Origin: Polymyxa betae | Lineage: Eukaryota > Endomyxa > Phytomyxea > Plasmodiophorida > Plasmodiophoridae | Assembly (NCBI GenBank): GCA_003693705.1 | Contig: RBZT01000435.1 | Location: 62,001 to 126,000, forward strand | Reading direction: 5' to 3' | DNA: 64,000 nucleotides | Part shown: one piece after another, positions 1 to 10,873 of the stretch | Numbering within the stretch: position 1 is the first letter of the stretch | How the letters are laid out: each line of letters opens with the position of its first letter | Translations under genes and position numbers: made by a program | Notes under the pieces: generated by a model | Seen by the model: the letters and a program-made list of their open reading frames with translations, nothing else | What the model was told of the DNA's origin: nothing | Database searches by the model: none

Positions 1-1126
1 CATATCAGGCAAACTGAATGCTGTCAACTTGTACGTTGAAAACCGTTTTGCAAAACGATTTTCCTGATTTCGGATCAGTGCGCGAAAATCAAAAATATGT
101 GCTCGACATGTTTATTGGATTTGGAATTTCGACTGCCTGCTCATATAAGGGACGCTGTCTTAGAGCCTGATGAAGTTATGCGAGTTCCGACTAATCAGGC
201 TAACCGAGAGTAATCCGATTAGGATTTTCTAAACATACCATTGACTGATTTTTGATAGATTTCTCTATGAGCAGCATGAAAAACTAATCGCCAGCGCAGG
301 CAAAGATGCTTCTGATCATATGCTAGCTCTGCCTTATGGGAAATCTAACCCTGCTTCTATATTGGAGCGCCTGGAATCACGGAAACCCTACAACAGAAAA
401 CGAGACCTTCAGAATATTTGTAAAGTAATTGCTTTGCAGCTTCCTTGCCATCATGAAGTAATTTCATGTCTAGGATTATATGAAGGGTACATGCCCTCGA
501 GGATCTAACTGCCCTTATCGGCACGAGACGCCTTTAAGTCATAAAACTTCCGACCAAGTTCTCGTCGAAAGGTTTCGCATTGAAAACACTCCAAGAACGT
601 ATACGCCAGATGGCTTACCTCCGCCACCTCCAGTAGATCCAACAATCACAACGCTTTTCGTTGGTGGCAACGACAACTCTATCGACGACAACGATCTCGT
701 CGACCATTTCTCTCAGTTTGGGCATGTCGCTAGTGTCCGAGCTATTCCTGCCAAGGCCTGCGCCTTTGTCGAATTCATGGATCGCTCCGGTGCTGAGAAC
801 GCGGTTATGAAGAATTGGGAGAAATGTGTGATCAGGGGAATACCTCTAAGGATCGCTTGGGCTCGTCCTCGAGGTATTGTTTTTGTTGGTCGCTTTTGAG
901 GAATTGATATTGGGTTTAAGTCATTCGCCCGGAAGCCTTAATGGCCCAGGAAGCGCAAGCTGCAACTGAATCTCAGAAGCCACTGCCTGATGCGACAAAG
1001 TTTATGAAGATTCCTCCCCCTCCAGCTCCTGCTGCCCATATCCTGCCTCCCCCAGGGATGTACCCTGGCAAGCGAAAATTGTATCCATCACAAGATCCCA
1101 AAGCTGGCGCAGCGAAGATGTTTTAA
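1..1126 (+). CDS. RBM22: RBM22/Cwc2-Ecm2-like spliceosome factor, 5' end outside the window
   Basis: Spliceosomal RNA-binding protein that contacts U6 snRNA and the active site around activation (known of RBM22/Cwc2). I read exons to 30, 79-209, 259-424, 474-873 and 921-1126, with introns of 48, 49, 49 and 47 nt. The joined protein carries the N-terminal Cys pairs (CCQLCAKIKNMCSTC), the family stretch LDLEFRLPAHIRDAV, a CCCH finger (CKDYMKGTCPRGSNCPYRH), one RRM (TTLFVGGNDNSIDD ... RIAWARPR) and a proline-rich tail with the RBM22 hallmark YPSQDPKAGA. Only the first zinc-binding residues are missing. The exon joins restore conserved residues across each splice site, so identity is firm. The stop lies 78 bp from the convergent MRNIP stop. 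Confidence 0.93.
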
Positions 1127-1203
1127 GACGCTGCCTTTTAGAACTATATTTAACTAGATGTCATTTGTTGAATTATACAGCTGCCGTTCTGGTTGATCTA
1201 CAT

Positions 1204-1961
1204 TTATTTCTTCACGCTCCACATGGAGAATGTGGCAGGTTTCTTGTTAACACTTAAGCCTTCTGGCTCGATTTGAATGGAGGCTAAATTATCATCTTGC
1301 CTTGCCAATATATCATCGGAAACAATTTCTTGTTTACGTTGAACAGATGGTGATCGGGTCGAATTGTCATCAATCAAGGATGTTCTGTCTTTTCTTTTGC
1401 GTTTCCTCTCAGGACGTTCCAAAACAAGCTGCTGATCAGAAAGCAGTTCTGAGAGAATTGCTGGCCGAGGTCCAAGTCTGGGTAAAGTATCGTGTTTGTC
1501 AATGACTTCATTTACTGGCTTTTGCGGTATGAAACGTTCCCACTGCGATTTAGCATCAGTAGTGGATTTTAATGGATCAATTTCTTCCTACAAAGTTCTT
1601 CATCAATGATCTTTGAGAATCATGTACGCCAATCCAGCATTACCCAGAAACTACTGCCATCTTCCAAAGGTTCTTCGGCAGCAACACTTTCAGCTTCAGC
1701 AATTTTATGCTCGTTCTCCTGCATTCCGGCTTTCATATTTAATTCCTGAACGACTGCACTCAAATGACATCAGAAGTCAAACGCGAACTGGGTGTTGAAA
1801 GAACCTGGACGAAGAGCACTCGCTGATGACGACCTTGAATACACTTTTCTCACTGATTGCTTCGTACAGCATAATACGCAAGCGAACTTGCTGTCTTTGC
1901 GAGCCTGCTTGATCTGGAACTGTTTACATTCGACACAGCGAGCAATAATAAATTCTGGCAT
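1204..1961 (-). CDS. MRNIP: MRNIP-like (UPF0544) protein
   Basis: Three exons on the minus strand: 1961-1805, 1753-1644 and 1587-1204, with introns of 51 and 56 nt; 216 residues. The N-terminus holds a CxxC...CxxC zinc-ribbon-like motif (ARCVECKQFQIKQ then CVLCCTKQ), matching the start of vertebrate MRNIP. A second conserved patch, KSQWERFIPQKP, matches the region around SKWAQFV of MRNIP. The C-terminus is basic (RPERKRKRKDR), as expected for a nuclear protein. In vertebrates MRNIP binds the MRE11-RAD50-NBS1 complex and supports ATM signalling and fork protection; that role here is inferred. It is divergent from POLD1 with 200 bp between start codons. Confidence 0.8.
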
Positions 1962-2134
1962 TGGGGCACTGCGCTTTGATGACGAATGATATACAGAGGC
2001 AAGCCAGCAAGACTGACGCAAATTTGTAAGACGATTTATTTGTCACTTTTTCGAGCCCATCGTCGACGAGTTGGAGAGGAAACTTCTCATTTTGAAGTCG
2101 CGCAACTATCCAAAATTCATCTTTGCGGTATTCA

Positions 2135-2142
2135 CGCGCCAA
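2135..2142 (-). promoter_or_regulatory. Possible E2F-like site in the MRNIP/POLD1 divergent promoter
   Basis: On the minus strand the bases read TTGGCGCG, close to the E2F consensus TTTSGCGC, and the core also contains CGCG as in Mlu cell-cycle boxes. It lies 20 bp before the POLD1 start codon in the 200-bp spacer shared with MRNIP. A single short match can occur by chance. Confidence 0.25.
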
Positions 2143-2161
2143 TCTTCGAGGCGTCGGCGAG

Positions 2162-5100
2162 ATGTCTCATCCAGGTTCGGACCCAGCGCCTTCTTCATAC
2201 AGAAGTTCGCTCAACGATGTATTGTGACACGGATGCTATCGGTTGTGCAGGGTTTTTTGAGAATCACTGTAGTTCGAGGAGTTGGATAGCGATGCGATTT
2301 TCGAAAAATGGGCCAGGCCTGCAGTTCCAAGCACTTTCATTGCAGAAAACGAGAATTTAGGTATGGCATTGTCATATCGCTTCATTATTCCCTGAATCGT
2401 TGTAGACATTCAAGTGGTCGATATATCGTCAAGCTCAGGAACGATTCCGAGCGGGCTTAAGCATCATTATCCTTCGCTCGCCATAAATCCTATCGTTCGA
2501 TTATTTGGTGTGACGAAAAATGGCAATTCAGTACTTGTGCACTGCCATGGGTTCTATCCATATCTGTATATTCAAGCTTGGCCTGTTTTTACTCATTCTG
2601 ATATCAACCCCTTCATGGTTACTCTTAATGTCAGCGAAATGTTTTCGGGCCTGGAATCCTCTCAGATTGATCACACAGAATGCACTCTCTCACACCCACG
2701 CTTCTGTACTTAATGTTGAATTGGTCGCCAAGAAATCAATCTGGGGATACTCTGTGAACCAAGACCTTGTACGATTCTGCTGGAATTCGTATTGCCCCGT
2801 TAACTCCTGTTCAGGACAATTTCCTCCGAATCACAGCTGGTTCACCAACGCATCTGTCAGCTATCAGAAAGGTGTTAGAGGATGGCCTTCAGTATAACAA
2901 TAGGGCTGTGCCGTCTACTACATACGAATCCACTCTGGGTTTCGATCTTAGGTTGAATATTTTGCTTTTTTAATTTGATACTGTCTTGACACCTGCAAAG
3001 GTTCATGATTGACAACAGCATTGTTGGTGGGGGTTGGGTTCGAATTCCCTCGAATAAGTATCACCAATCTCAGGTATTTCAAGTAGCTGCTGAATATCTG
3101 GATTGGTGATTTGTGTAGGAGAAAGTATCGGGCTGTCAATTAGAGTTAGTTTGTGATTATTCGAGCCTGGAAGCCCTTCCTATGAACGACCCTGAATGGC
3201 TCGCATTAGCCCCATTGCGGGTTATGTCGTTCGATATCGAGTGTGCTGGCCGGAAAGATGTATTTCCCGATCCCGACATCGACCCCGTTATTCAAATCGC
3301 TACGATTGTTAAAGTCAGACCTCCTTTAATGTCTTGTCGTAAGAGCTTTTAAAACTAAAACGGCTCTAGGTTCACGGTCAAGAAACTCCTATGGTCAACA
3401 CCGTCTTCACCTTGGGCAGCTGCTCTCCAATTGCCGGCGCTACTGTAATCGAGTTCAAGACTGAAGAAAAGATGCTCGAAGCCTGGCAGGTAACAATACC
3501 CATAGGCGTCTCTTCTTGATCGTTTCTCAATCTCTGTTTTCAGAAAATGGTGCAAAAAGTCGACCCAGATGTCTTCGTCGGGTAATCGTTTCCGGACTGG
3601 TGAAAATTTCCTGTCGGCTGAATTTGCCTGCAGATACAACATTGTTAATTTCGATTTTCCGTATCTGCTAAACCGGGCTGCTTTTCTGAAACGGCGATCG
3701 TTCCCTTTTCTTTCACGGTTGACAAATCTCGAAACAAAAGTCAAAGATTCGACGTTCTCTTCAAAAGCATATGGCACAAGGGAATCCAAAGATATGAACA
3801 TCGACGGTCGCATCCAGTCTGTTTCTGTTTAATTTGCAGCTTTAGTCCGCGTAACTGTTTGGCAGGTTTGATTTATATCAAATAGTCCAGCGTGAGTATA
3901 AACTCAGCAGCTATACATTGAATGCCGTTTGTGCACATTTCCTGAAACAGCAAAAAGAGGATGTACACCACTCCATCATTACCGATCTTTTCAACGGTTT
4001 GCGATTCTGCTTTCATCACCAATAGCGATCTTATTGGTTTGGACAGGTTCAAATGAAACTCGGCGTCGTCTGGCTGTGTACTGTTTGAAAGATGCCCTGC
4101 TACCGCTGACCTTATGTGATACATTGCTGCTTCTCATCAATTATATTGAGATGGCTCGTGTCACTGGCGTCCCTATCTCGTTTCTTCTAACGCGGGGACA
4201 ACAAATTAAAGTTGTATCGCAGCTGCACCGACATGTATCTGGTTTCGTATTCGCTTTAATCAATTCTAATCACGACTTCAGGCTCGTCGTTATAATTACG
4301 TCATTCCAAACCGGCCTCGAGTAGAGGGCGATGCTACTTATGAAGGTGCCACTGTTCTTGAGGTGCGAACTGGGCTTTTATGCTCCTAAACTGACTCTGA
4401 TATTCCTGATTAGCCTCGTAAAGGATTCTACAGGCAACCGATAGCGACTCTGGACTTTAGTTCTCTGTATCCAAGTATCATGATCGCCCATAACTTCTGC
4501 TATTCGACTTTAGTAGCTTCTTCGCTAGTCTCTTCTTTGGATCCTGATACTTATGTTCGCACGCCGACTGGAGATGTTTTCATCAAATCCTCCGGTTAGA
4601 AATATAGTGTCGTTCTAGATTGCAACTTAGATTGTTTCTTAGTCAAACTTGGACTGCTTCCTGAAATTTTGAAGGATTTGCTCTCAGCCAGAAGTCGAGC
4701 TAAGAAAGACATGGCTACCGCTACTGATCCGTTGCTTAAGCAGGTATCTCTCGTATTAACAGTAATTATAGAACATTATGTCTAATGTTTTCAGGTTTTA
4801 AACGGTCGACAGCTTGCCTTAAAAATTTCAGCGAATTCGGTTTATGGTTTCACTGGGGCTGTCGCCGGTTCACTGCCGTGCTTGGAGATATCGTCGTCTG
4901 TCACTGCCTTCGGTCGAGAGATGATTGAAAAAACGAAGGTGAATTTGCATATGTTCTTTTGGGTTTTCTAAAATCGTTTAGACTGTCGTCGAAGAAAAAT
5001 TTACAATCGAGAACAATTATCCACATAATGCTGAAGTAGTTTATGGTGATACCGATTCAGGTCAGCAAATTTCTCGCTCATCTTTTTCGTAGCTTAAAAA

Positions 5101-6541
5101 GCTTCAGTTTTTGTGCGATTTGGCGTTGAGACCGTTGCCGAGGCGATGGAACTTGGCAAAGAAGCCGCTAGCATCGTATCCCAAGTCTTTCAGAAGCCAA
5201 TATCTTTGGAATTTGAAAAAGTATGTCGCCTAAATTGTTGAAAAGTTTGTTGAATTAATCATTGATGCCAGGTATATTATCCGTTCTTGTTGATGAACAA
5301 GAAAAGATACGCCGGGCTTTACTGGACTAATCCCGATAAATACAGTAAAATGGATGTCAAGGGGATGGAAACTGTTCGCCGAGATAACTGTCCAATGGTC
5401 CAAACAGTCATCTCAACCTGCCTGAAAAAGATCCTAATTAATAGCGATACTGACGGTTGGCATCCAAATTTGAATGTACATTCAGCAGCCTAATTAAGTT
5501 TCCAGGAGCAATTGCGTATGCTAAGCAGATTATTAGTGATCTTTTAACGAACAATATCGATATGAGTCAATTGGTATTCCCTTAAACGGAATACTGTTGG
5601 GAATTCTCACATATTTAACAGGTATTGACGAAACAACTTGGGAAAGATCCAATGAAGGAGGGAGGATATGCTGCGAAACAGGTTCATTCTTGCTTATCTA
5701 AACGCTCGTTCTTTCTTGGCATTAATCCCCGTGAAAGGCCCATGTGGAATTGGCTCGCCGTATGCATCAGCGTGATCCAACATCTGCTCCTCATGTTGGA
5801 GACCGTGTAGCTTATGTCATAATCAAAGGCTCCAAAAGTGGGATAACTTCATTAACCCGTGCGCCATTATTGACATTCGAGATAGATGCCAAAGCCCATG
5901 AAAAGGCGGAAGATCCAATATACGTGCTTGAGCATGGCATCCCTATTGATACACAGCACTATTTGGAACATCAACTGAAATTGCCATTGGAAAGGTTGTT
6001 CGAACCTATTATCAGCAATGTCGACAAACTCCTTGTTGGTACGAATCATGATTTTGACCTGCAGTTTGATGCTGAGATTTTGTTCAGGCGATCATACGCG
6101 TTCTATCAAGATATCGACGCCTTCAGCTGCACTTGGCGGGATGATGAAATTCGCCGTTGTTCGTGAAACTTGTATGGGTTGCAAGACGCCGCTTTCCAAA
6201 AACGGTCCGTTTTCAGTTTATTCCTGAGAATCGCATTCTTATTTTGTTTCCAGAGAGTGTCACCTGTAGACACTGCAAGCCAATGCTACCTGACCTTCTC
6301 GAAGCTCAGATTCAGTCATGTCGAGCAACAGAGCAGGCCTTCGCCAAACTGTGGACCCAATGTCAGAGATGTCAAGGATCAGTACATCAGGAGGTTATAC
6401 AGACCGATTGATTCTCTTCAGCGTTCTTAGCTCTGTCAGGTGTTATGTTCCTCTCGTGATTGTCCGATCTTTTACCGCCGAAGAAAAGTACAAAAGGATC
6501 TGGCCGATATTAGGGCAACACTAGAAAGGTTCGATTTTTAA
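2162..6541 (+). CDS. POLD1: DNA polymerase delta catalytic subunit
   Basis: Catalytic subunit of the lagging-strand replicase. The gene is cut by about twenty introns of 43-57 nt; the first exons read 2162-2218 ([19 protein letters not shown]), 2273-2360 and from 2406. The exonuclease domain is intact: SFDIECAGR (Exo I) and [12 protein letters not shown] (Exo II). The polymerase domain keeps [10 protein letters not shown] (motif A), [13 protein letters not shown] (motif B) and YGDTDS (motif C). The C-terminus has both metal-binding modules, CMGC...CRHC (CysA) and CQRC...CSSRDC (CysB, the iron-sulfur module in known homologues). The N-terminal extension is much shorter than the human one. One intron (5838-5885) is 48 nt with no stop, so it could be missed by gene finders. 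The gene ends 36 bp from convergent FNTA. Confidence 0.96.
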
Positions 6542-6577
6542 AAATTGATCTGATTAAACGGCATAATCCACATTGTT

Positions 6578-7712
6578 TTATTGACAATCGGCTTTCTTTC
6601 CGGGAAGCTGTTCGCGACGCCAAACCCAATATTTCGCACGAATCGTATCGACTTTTGTTTCTAATAAGTTCGACAACTGGCAACAGGATGTTAAAACGTT
6701 GTTCAATAAGCCGAGAGTCCATACCTCGATGGTTCTATCGATTCGTTCAGGTAAGTAAGCTGCTTCATACAACTCGAACAAGGTTGCAGCCGCGAATCTG
6801 CACTTTGGGTTCGCCTCTAGAATAGATTTCGTCCAAACAGTAACCTGATATTCATTGAATGAAATACATCCAGCAGCACAGAATGATATTACAGGATCAA
6901 CGGCAGCCTTTCTGAAATCGACTTTTTCCAGAATGCCGAAGATGTAATTCCAAGGGCTCTCATTGTTGACAACTTTCTCCAAATGCTTCATGGCGAACTC
7001 GACCTCTCTCTGCACGATGGTCTCATCATCCCATACCGGAATGCTGTTATTTCTGGTCACAGCGAACCATCTCTGGTTCCATGCCGAGTTGTTGTATGGA
7101 TCTTGAACTAGCAGTTCTTCTATATATTCAAGTTCTCCCTCCCAGAGATTGAATTCTTCAATAACCCATTGACGATGGCCCCAGGCGTGATAGTTCTTCG
7201 GGTCTTCTGCAAAAACCTTTCCTCATCGAATAAACAAGCTGCCTGCATTTTGACAGCGAGACAGTTACCTCTGCTGTATGAGAGAGCTCTCTTGATGGGT
7301 CTCGGAGGCGTTTAACTGACTCTCGCCTATGACACCAAAGCTGGTAGTTTTTCGAGGAGCTTTCTGCAATCGAATTGCAAAGCTTCAGCTCGGCAAGCCA
7401 ATCGCCGCCAAGGGCGTCGATAGTCTGGCGACGAAATTGCCACGCCGTATAATTAGCAGAATTGATTCGAATGATATGCTCCGATAGCAGCAGCGATCGC
7501 TGGCTGAACTCCTTCGCCTTCAATACAGCTCGGAATATGTCCATGGCCGCCACGACTACGACAATCTCTTCAGTCAAGGCTCTTGCCTCGATCAACCAAC
7601 ACCTACAATCGGCTGGATACTGGATGGCGACGACCGGCTCGGGTCCATCGTCCTGTGGTATCGGAGTCAAATCCGAGAACAGATCGCGAATGTGATCGAT
7701 CTGTAGCGACAT
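6578..7712 (-). CDS. FNTA: Protein farnesyltransferase/geranylgeranyltransferase-I alpha subunit
   Basis: Alpha subunit shared by farnesyltransferase and geranylgeranyltransferase I, which attach isoprenoids to CaaX cysteines. It starts MSLQIDHIRDLFSDLTPIPQ, then shows repeated alpha-alpha hairpins typical of the family: NSANYTAWQFRRQTIDAL, KNYQLWCHRRE, KNYHAWGHRQWVIEEF, NNSAWNQRWFAV and ESPWNYIFGIL. The C-terminal TIRAKYWVWRREQL matches the family end. I place introns at 7556-7606 (51 nt), about 7217-7268 (52 nt), 6845-6901 (57 nt) and 6677-6724 (48 nt). Three of the four are multiples of three and contain no stop codon, so an unspliced reading looks like one long protein with inserts absent from homologues. 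The beta subunit is not in the window. Confidence 0.93.
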
Positions 7713-7826
7713 TCTGCTATGAACCTATCACGCAGCGCCTTTTTCGCGATTTCATCTTACAGAAGGCATCATCATTAAGCAAAAGGAGCATTTTATACGA
7801 TAAAATAAATATTAAATAAGGAGAGG

Positions 7827-8573
7827 TTAGACGGTTTGGAAAGCGTATGGAAAAACGGATTCCATCATGATGAGAAAATCGGCAAGATTCGCGCTGCCGT
7901 TTCGATCGCCACGACGATCCGCTTCTCGTAGCATCTCGATGGCGTCCTGGTCGGTAAGAGGATCGCCGCCAAGTTCGGCCATGGCGGTCTGCAGGTCTTT
8001 TCGGGTCAGGATCCCTTTCAAATCGCAGTCCAGCAGACAGAATGCTTTTTGCAGCTGCTCTAGCGTGATATTATCTCCATCAACTTTTTTGGATTTTCTC
8101 GATGTCGGTTTCCTTTTTTTCGGAGCCTTTTTTGGAGGCTGAGCTGGTTCGCCTCTATCATCAACAAGTATGGGTTCCGGCTTTGGTTCTGTTTTCGCAG
8201 AACTGTTTCGTGTTCTATTTGGTTTCGATCTTTTGGGTTGCTTTCTGATCGCAGAATCACTTTCAAAATCATTGTCGGCTGGGATCTCGGTACGATTTTC
8301 GATGGGGATGGGTTCCCGCTTTGGTTCTGTATCAACAGCAGGTTTTCTCTTTCTATTCCGATTCGATTTCTTTGTTCGCCTTCTGATCGCAGAATCACTT
8401 TCAAAATCGCTATCCGGTGGGCTGCCGATACTGTCCTGGTCGCAATCGGGTTCTTGATAATCGCTTTCTTCATTGTCAGAGCCCGCTTTCGATTTTTGTT
8501 TTTTGAGTTTGACAGGATTCGGTTTCAACAGTTCAGCATTACGCCCATGTCGTGCTCGCAATCGCGACAGCAT
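7827..8573 (-). CDS. Nuclear-type basic/acidic protein with a C-terminal EF-hand pair
   Basis: Single-exon ORF of 248 residues. Residues 1-165 are low complexity, with alternating Lys/Arg and Asp/Glu runs and several likely nuclear localisation clusters such as KKAPKKRKPTSRKSKK. Residues 170-245 match a centrin/calmodulin-like EF-hand pair: LEQLQKAFCLLDCDLKGILT then LREADRRGDRNGSANLADFL. The first loop (DCDLKGILTRKD) and second loop (DRRGDRNGSANLAD) deviate from the canonical 12-residue calcium loop, so calcium binding is doubtful. An internal duplication is described separately. I do not recognise an orthologue; the combination could be a chromatin- or DNA-repair-associated centrin-like protein, but that is a guess. 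Confidence 0.75.
   Translation of the reverse strand: MLSRLRARHGRNAELLKPNPVKLKKQKSKAGSDNEESDYQEPDCDQDSIGSPPDSDFESDSAIRRRTKKSNRNRKRKPAVDTEPKREPIPIENRTEIPADNDFESDSAIRKQPKRSKPNRTRNSSAKTEPKPEPILVDDRGEPAQPPKKAPKKRKPTSRKSKKVDGDNITLEQLQKAFCLLDCDLKGILTRKDLQTAMAELGGDPLTDQDAIEMLREADRRGDRNGSANLADFLIMMESVFPYAFQTV
8165..8440 (-). repeat. Two-copy 138-bp in-frame tandem repeat within the EF-hand gene
   Basis: The string TTCTGATCGCAGAATCACTT recurs at 8243 and 8381, exactly 138 bp (46 codons) apart. At protein level the copies read DFESDSAIRRRTKKSNRN and DFESDSAIRKQPKRSKPN, each followed by a diverged E-P-I-(P/L) segment. Copy limits outside the conserved core are approximate. Confidence 0.85.
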
Positions 8574-8716
8574 TCAGTTGCTTTTGAGGATTTTTCACGA
8601 CATTTTTCAGGAAACAGCGAGGCGCGGCCTTCATGGTCTCCGAATAATATCCGAAAAAAATGTCACAATTTTTTTTTTAGCTTGCTGTGAGTGTCTCTTG
8701 TCATTCGATTTCCCTC

Positions 8717-8979
8717 ATGTCAAGCGCTTACAAGGCTGTCGTTCCCGGGAAACTGAAATTAAAGAAATCTGTATGATGTTTGATTTGTTAAATCTCCAAG
8801 AGCTGACTTAATAATAGGACTCGGGCCCAACAAAATCAATCAAGAAACACAAGAAGAAGAAGGATCCTGTAGACTCGAGCGACAATACTGTTGAAAAAGA
8901 TAAAGTCGCTACTATTGAGAAGACAACCAACGCTGTCGACCAGCGTGAGAAGAAGAAAAGCGATAGATACTGCAAATAA
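8717..8979 (+). CDS. Short FAM32A-like (DUF1754) protein
   Basis: Two exons, 8717-8770 and 8818-8979, around a 47-nt intron (GTATGATG...AATAATAG); 71 residues. It begins MSSAYKAVVPGKLKLKK, matching the FAM32A/DUF1754 start (AYEQVQKGPLKLKG), followed by a lysine-rich stretch (IKKHKKKK) and a charged middle. FAM32A is a nuclear protein found at the spliceosome active site. The usual C-terminal block (ASKTHKxRVxxFN type) is not visible before the stop or in the next 100 bp, so this is either a shortened homologue or a C-terminal exon I failed to find. It is convergent with the polymerase gene, with 94 bp between stops. Confidence 0.5.
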
Positions 8980-9073
8980 TTTTAACCAATATATATTATG
9001 CATGTTTGATATGCATCCGCTCTGCAATAAACAAGGTATAAACCAGATCAACATATCTTGTCCGATTCGTTCC

Positions 9074-10812
9074 TTAATCGTTTGCTTTGTGATAGATCTT
9101 TCGCTTTTTACTCTCTGTCGTCTGCGGCTCTTGAGATGACTCAAACTGGGTCATCGATTTTGATTGGTGTTTTGGCTGTTCGTCGACCAACTCAACGGTG
9201 GCATTGGCCCGATCCTCAGGCTCAACCCAGACGATGCCCAAATGTTTAAATATATCTTTCTCAGTTGGACATGGCAGCGATGGGCCCAGAATCTGTTTCC
9301 CTTCTGGACCGCGACTTACTGGCTCCAGCCCATGATCGCTCAGCGAATATCCCTAAAAGCAGTTCACAGAAAGTTCGCGTCAATTGCAGAATACTGTACC
9401 ATATGTCTGGCGTGCAATCTCATCTTGCGAACAAATTGGGAATCACCGGTAAAGTATGCCAATGCGAATGGCATCATCTCTTCTGGGTAGATCTTGATAT
9501 CAATCCGACGATGTAAAGAATCAGGTGTTAGCTGGGCGATGCCCATGTAAGAATAATGGTCCTCTTCGCCTTTGTGCGGCGATGGTAATGCCAAATGGTC
9601 GGTCAAGAAACCGGTCGCGGTCAAATCTGAAATGAGTCTCGACAGGATCTCGTATCTGTGCTTGCTGTCGGACTCGCCAGTCGGATTGATAATCATATCG
9701 ATATCGCCACACATGAGCTCACTACGCCGATATGAGCCACAAACTGTTAAAACAGTCTTCAGGAAGCGATTATGCAAAGTAGTCTCGACCACATCGGCCA
9801 ACTTTCGAACTTCTTCGCGGGGCATTTTTACTTGTAGCTCCTCGTGGACGCGAAGCGATTTTTGTACGGCTGATGGCAGCTGGGTTTGGATCTTGCGAAC
9901 ATCATCCAGAGTTCGACAACCTTTCTGGTAAAGCTCGTTGGCGAGTTTCTGACCAACGCCCCAGATTTGCATGAAGGCTGCGATAGCCCGAACCCTCTCG
10001 TCGCTTTCCAGATTGTCAAGCTTCTCGCTACCGCCGGTTCTTACAACTTCCTTGATTCGCGAGAGCAACTTCGTCCCGATACCTTTGCGGCCGCTCAGAA
10101 GACGGTCTACATCGGATTCCGTTCGTAAGGGTTCACGTAATGCTCGGACGATGTTCCGAGCTCGCTCGTATGCGATGCCTTCATAAACTAGAAAGCTCAA
10201 TAAGAAAATTGGAACCAGTTTCCTAAAAAATGACAATTTCCAAGCGCATTTTCAGCAGATGCAAGCTTATCCAAGACGTCAGTGACAATCGGGTTCAAAT
10301 CTTTCTTTGTCACAGAGGCAGGTTCATCCGGAGAACTGTCCCGAGGCGACAATGGCTCCGATGCTGGTGATGGAGTTGGCGATTCGGGCCGTTGTATGTC
10401 AAGAGCTTCAGGCGGTGGCGTCGGCGGCCGCCAGCGATGCCGTCCAGGGTCTGGAAGCTTCTTCTCCTTGAGAGCTTCGACAACCCATTCGGGTGTGTAG
10501 ATGTTGTTGGGGTCTGCCCCAATGATGTCCTTGGGCTGAACCTGGATACTCTGTATGATATGGCTGACTTCATTGCTGAGTGACTCGGCCACCTCACCAC
10601 CTGAACCATATCACTTTATAAATTCTCGAACAGCGCTTAAGATTCTCTCTACCATTCTTTATAATGTTTTTTGCTAGAAGCGCTCGGCGAGCCGTTGTGA
10701 AGTCTGGACCCGGCGTCGTCGACAGATAGAGTATTAGTCCAGAGAAGATGCCCTGGCCGTCCAGTTCTGGTGGCGTCGACCTTGGTCGAGCCCGACCCCG
10801 TCTTGACCCCAT
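9074..10812 (-). CDS. Family X DNA polymerase with N-terminal BRCT (Pol lambda/mu/Pol4-like)
   Basis: Gap-filling polymerase of the type used in non-homologous end joining and base excision repair. Order of domains: BRCT (GIFSGLILYLSTTPG ... NGGEVAESL ... YTPEWVVEALKEKKL), a Pro/Ser-rich linker (TPPPEALDIQRPESPTPSP), the 8-kDa domain with its hairpin (GRKGIGTKLLSRIKE), fingers (IWGVGQKLANELYQKG), and palm with GSYRRS...GDIDMI and RRIDIKIYP supplying the three catalytic aspartates. The end reads HLGIVWVEPEDRANATVEL plus a Ser/Lys tail. Introns are about 51 nt (in BRCT), 46 nt (before YEGIAYERAR) and 47 nt (before GYSLSDHGL). Whether it carries a lyase lysine equivalent was not resolved. Position is just downstream of VIPAS39 on the same strand. 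Confidence 0.93.
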
Positions 10813-10873
10813 TCCTAGCTGACGATGCGAAGATTCGTGGAGTTCATTTAATTAATGTCGGATTCACTTGGTT

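Noticed and set aside
1770-2142. Extra zinc-finger-like ORFs around the MRNIP start
   Set aside because: They are alternative frames; only the frame with CVECK...CVLCC joins downstream exons with conserved blocks.
3036-3049. GGGTTCGAATTCCC, like a tRNA B box
   Set aside because: It is inside a POLD1 exon coding for GGGWVRIPS, and no acceptor or D-arm pairing surrounds it.
8670-8680. Run of T near 8670 as a polymerase III terminator
   Set aside because: No upstream RNA gene with internal promoter boxes is visible.
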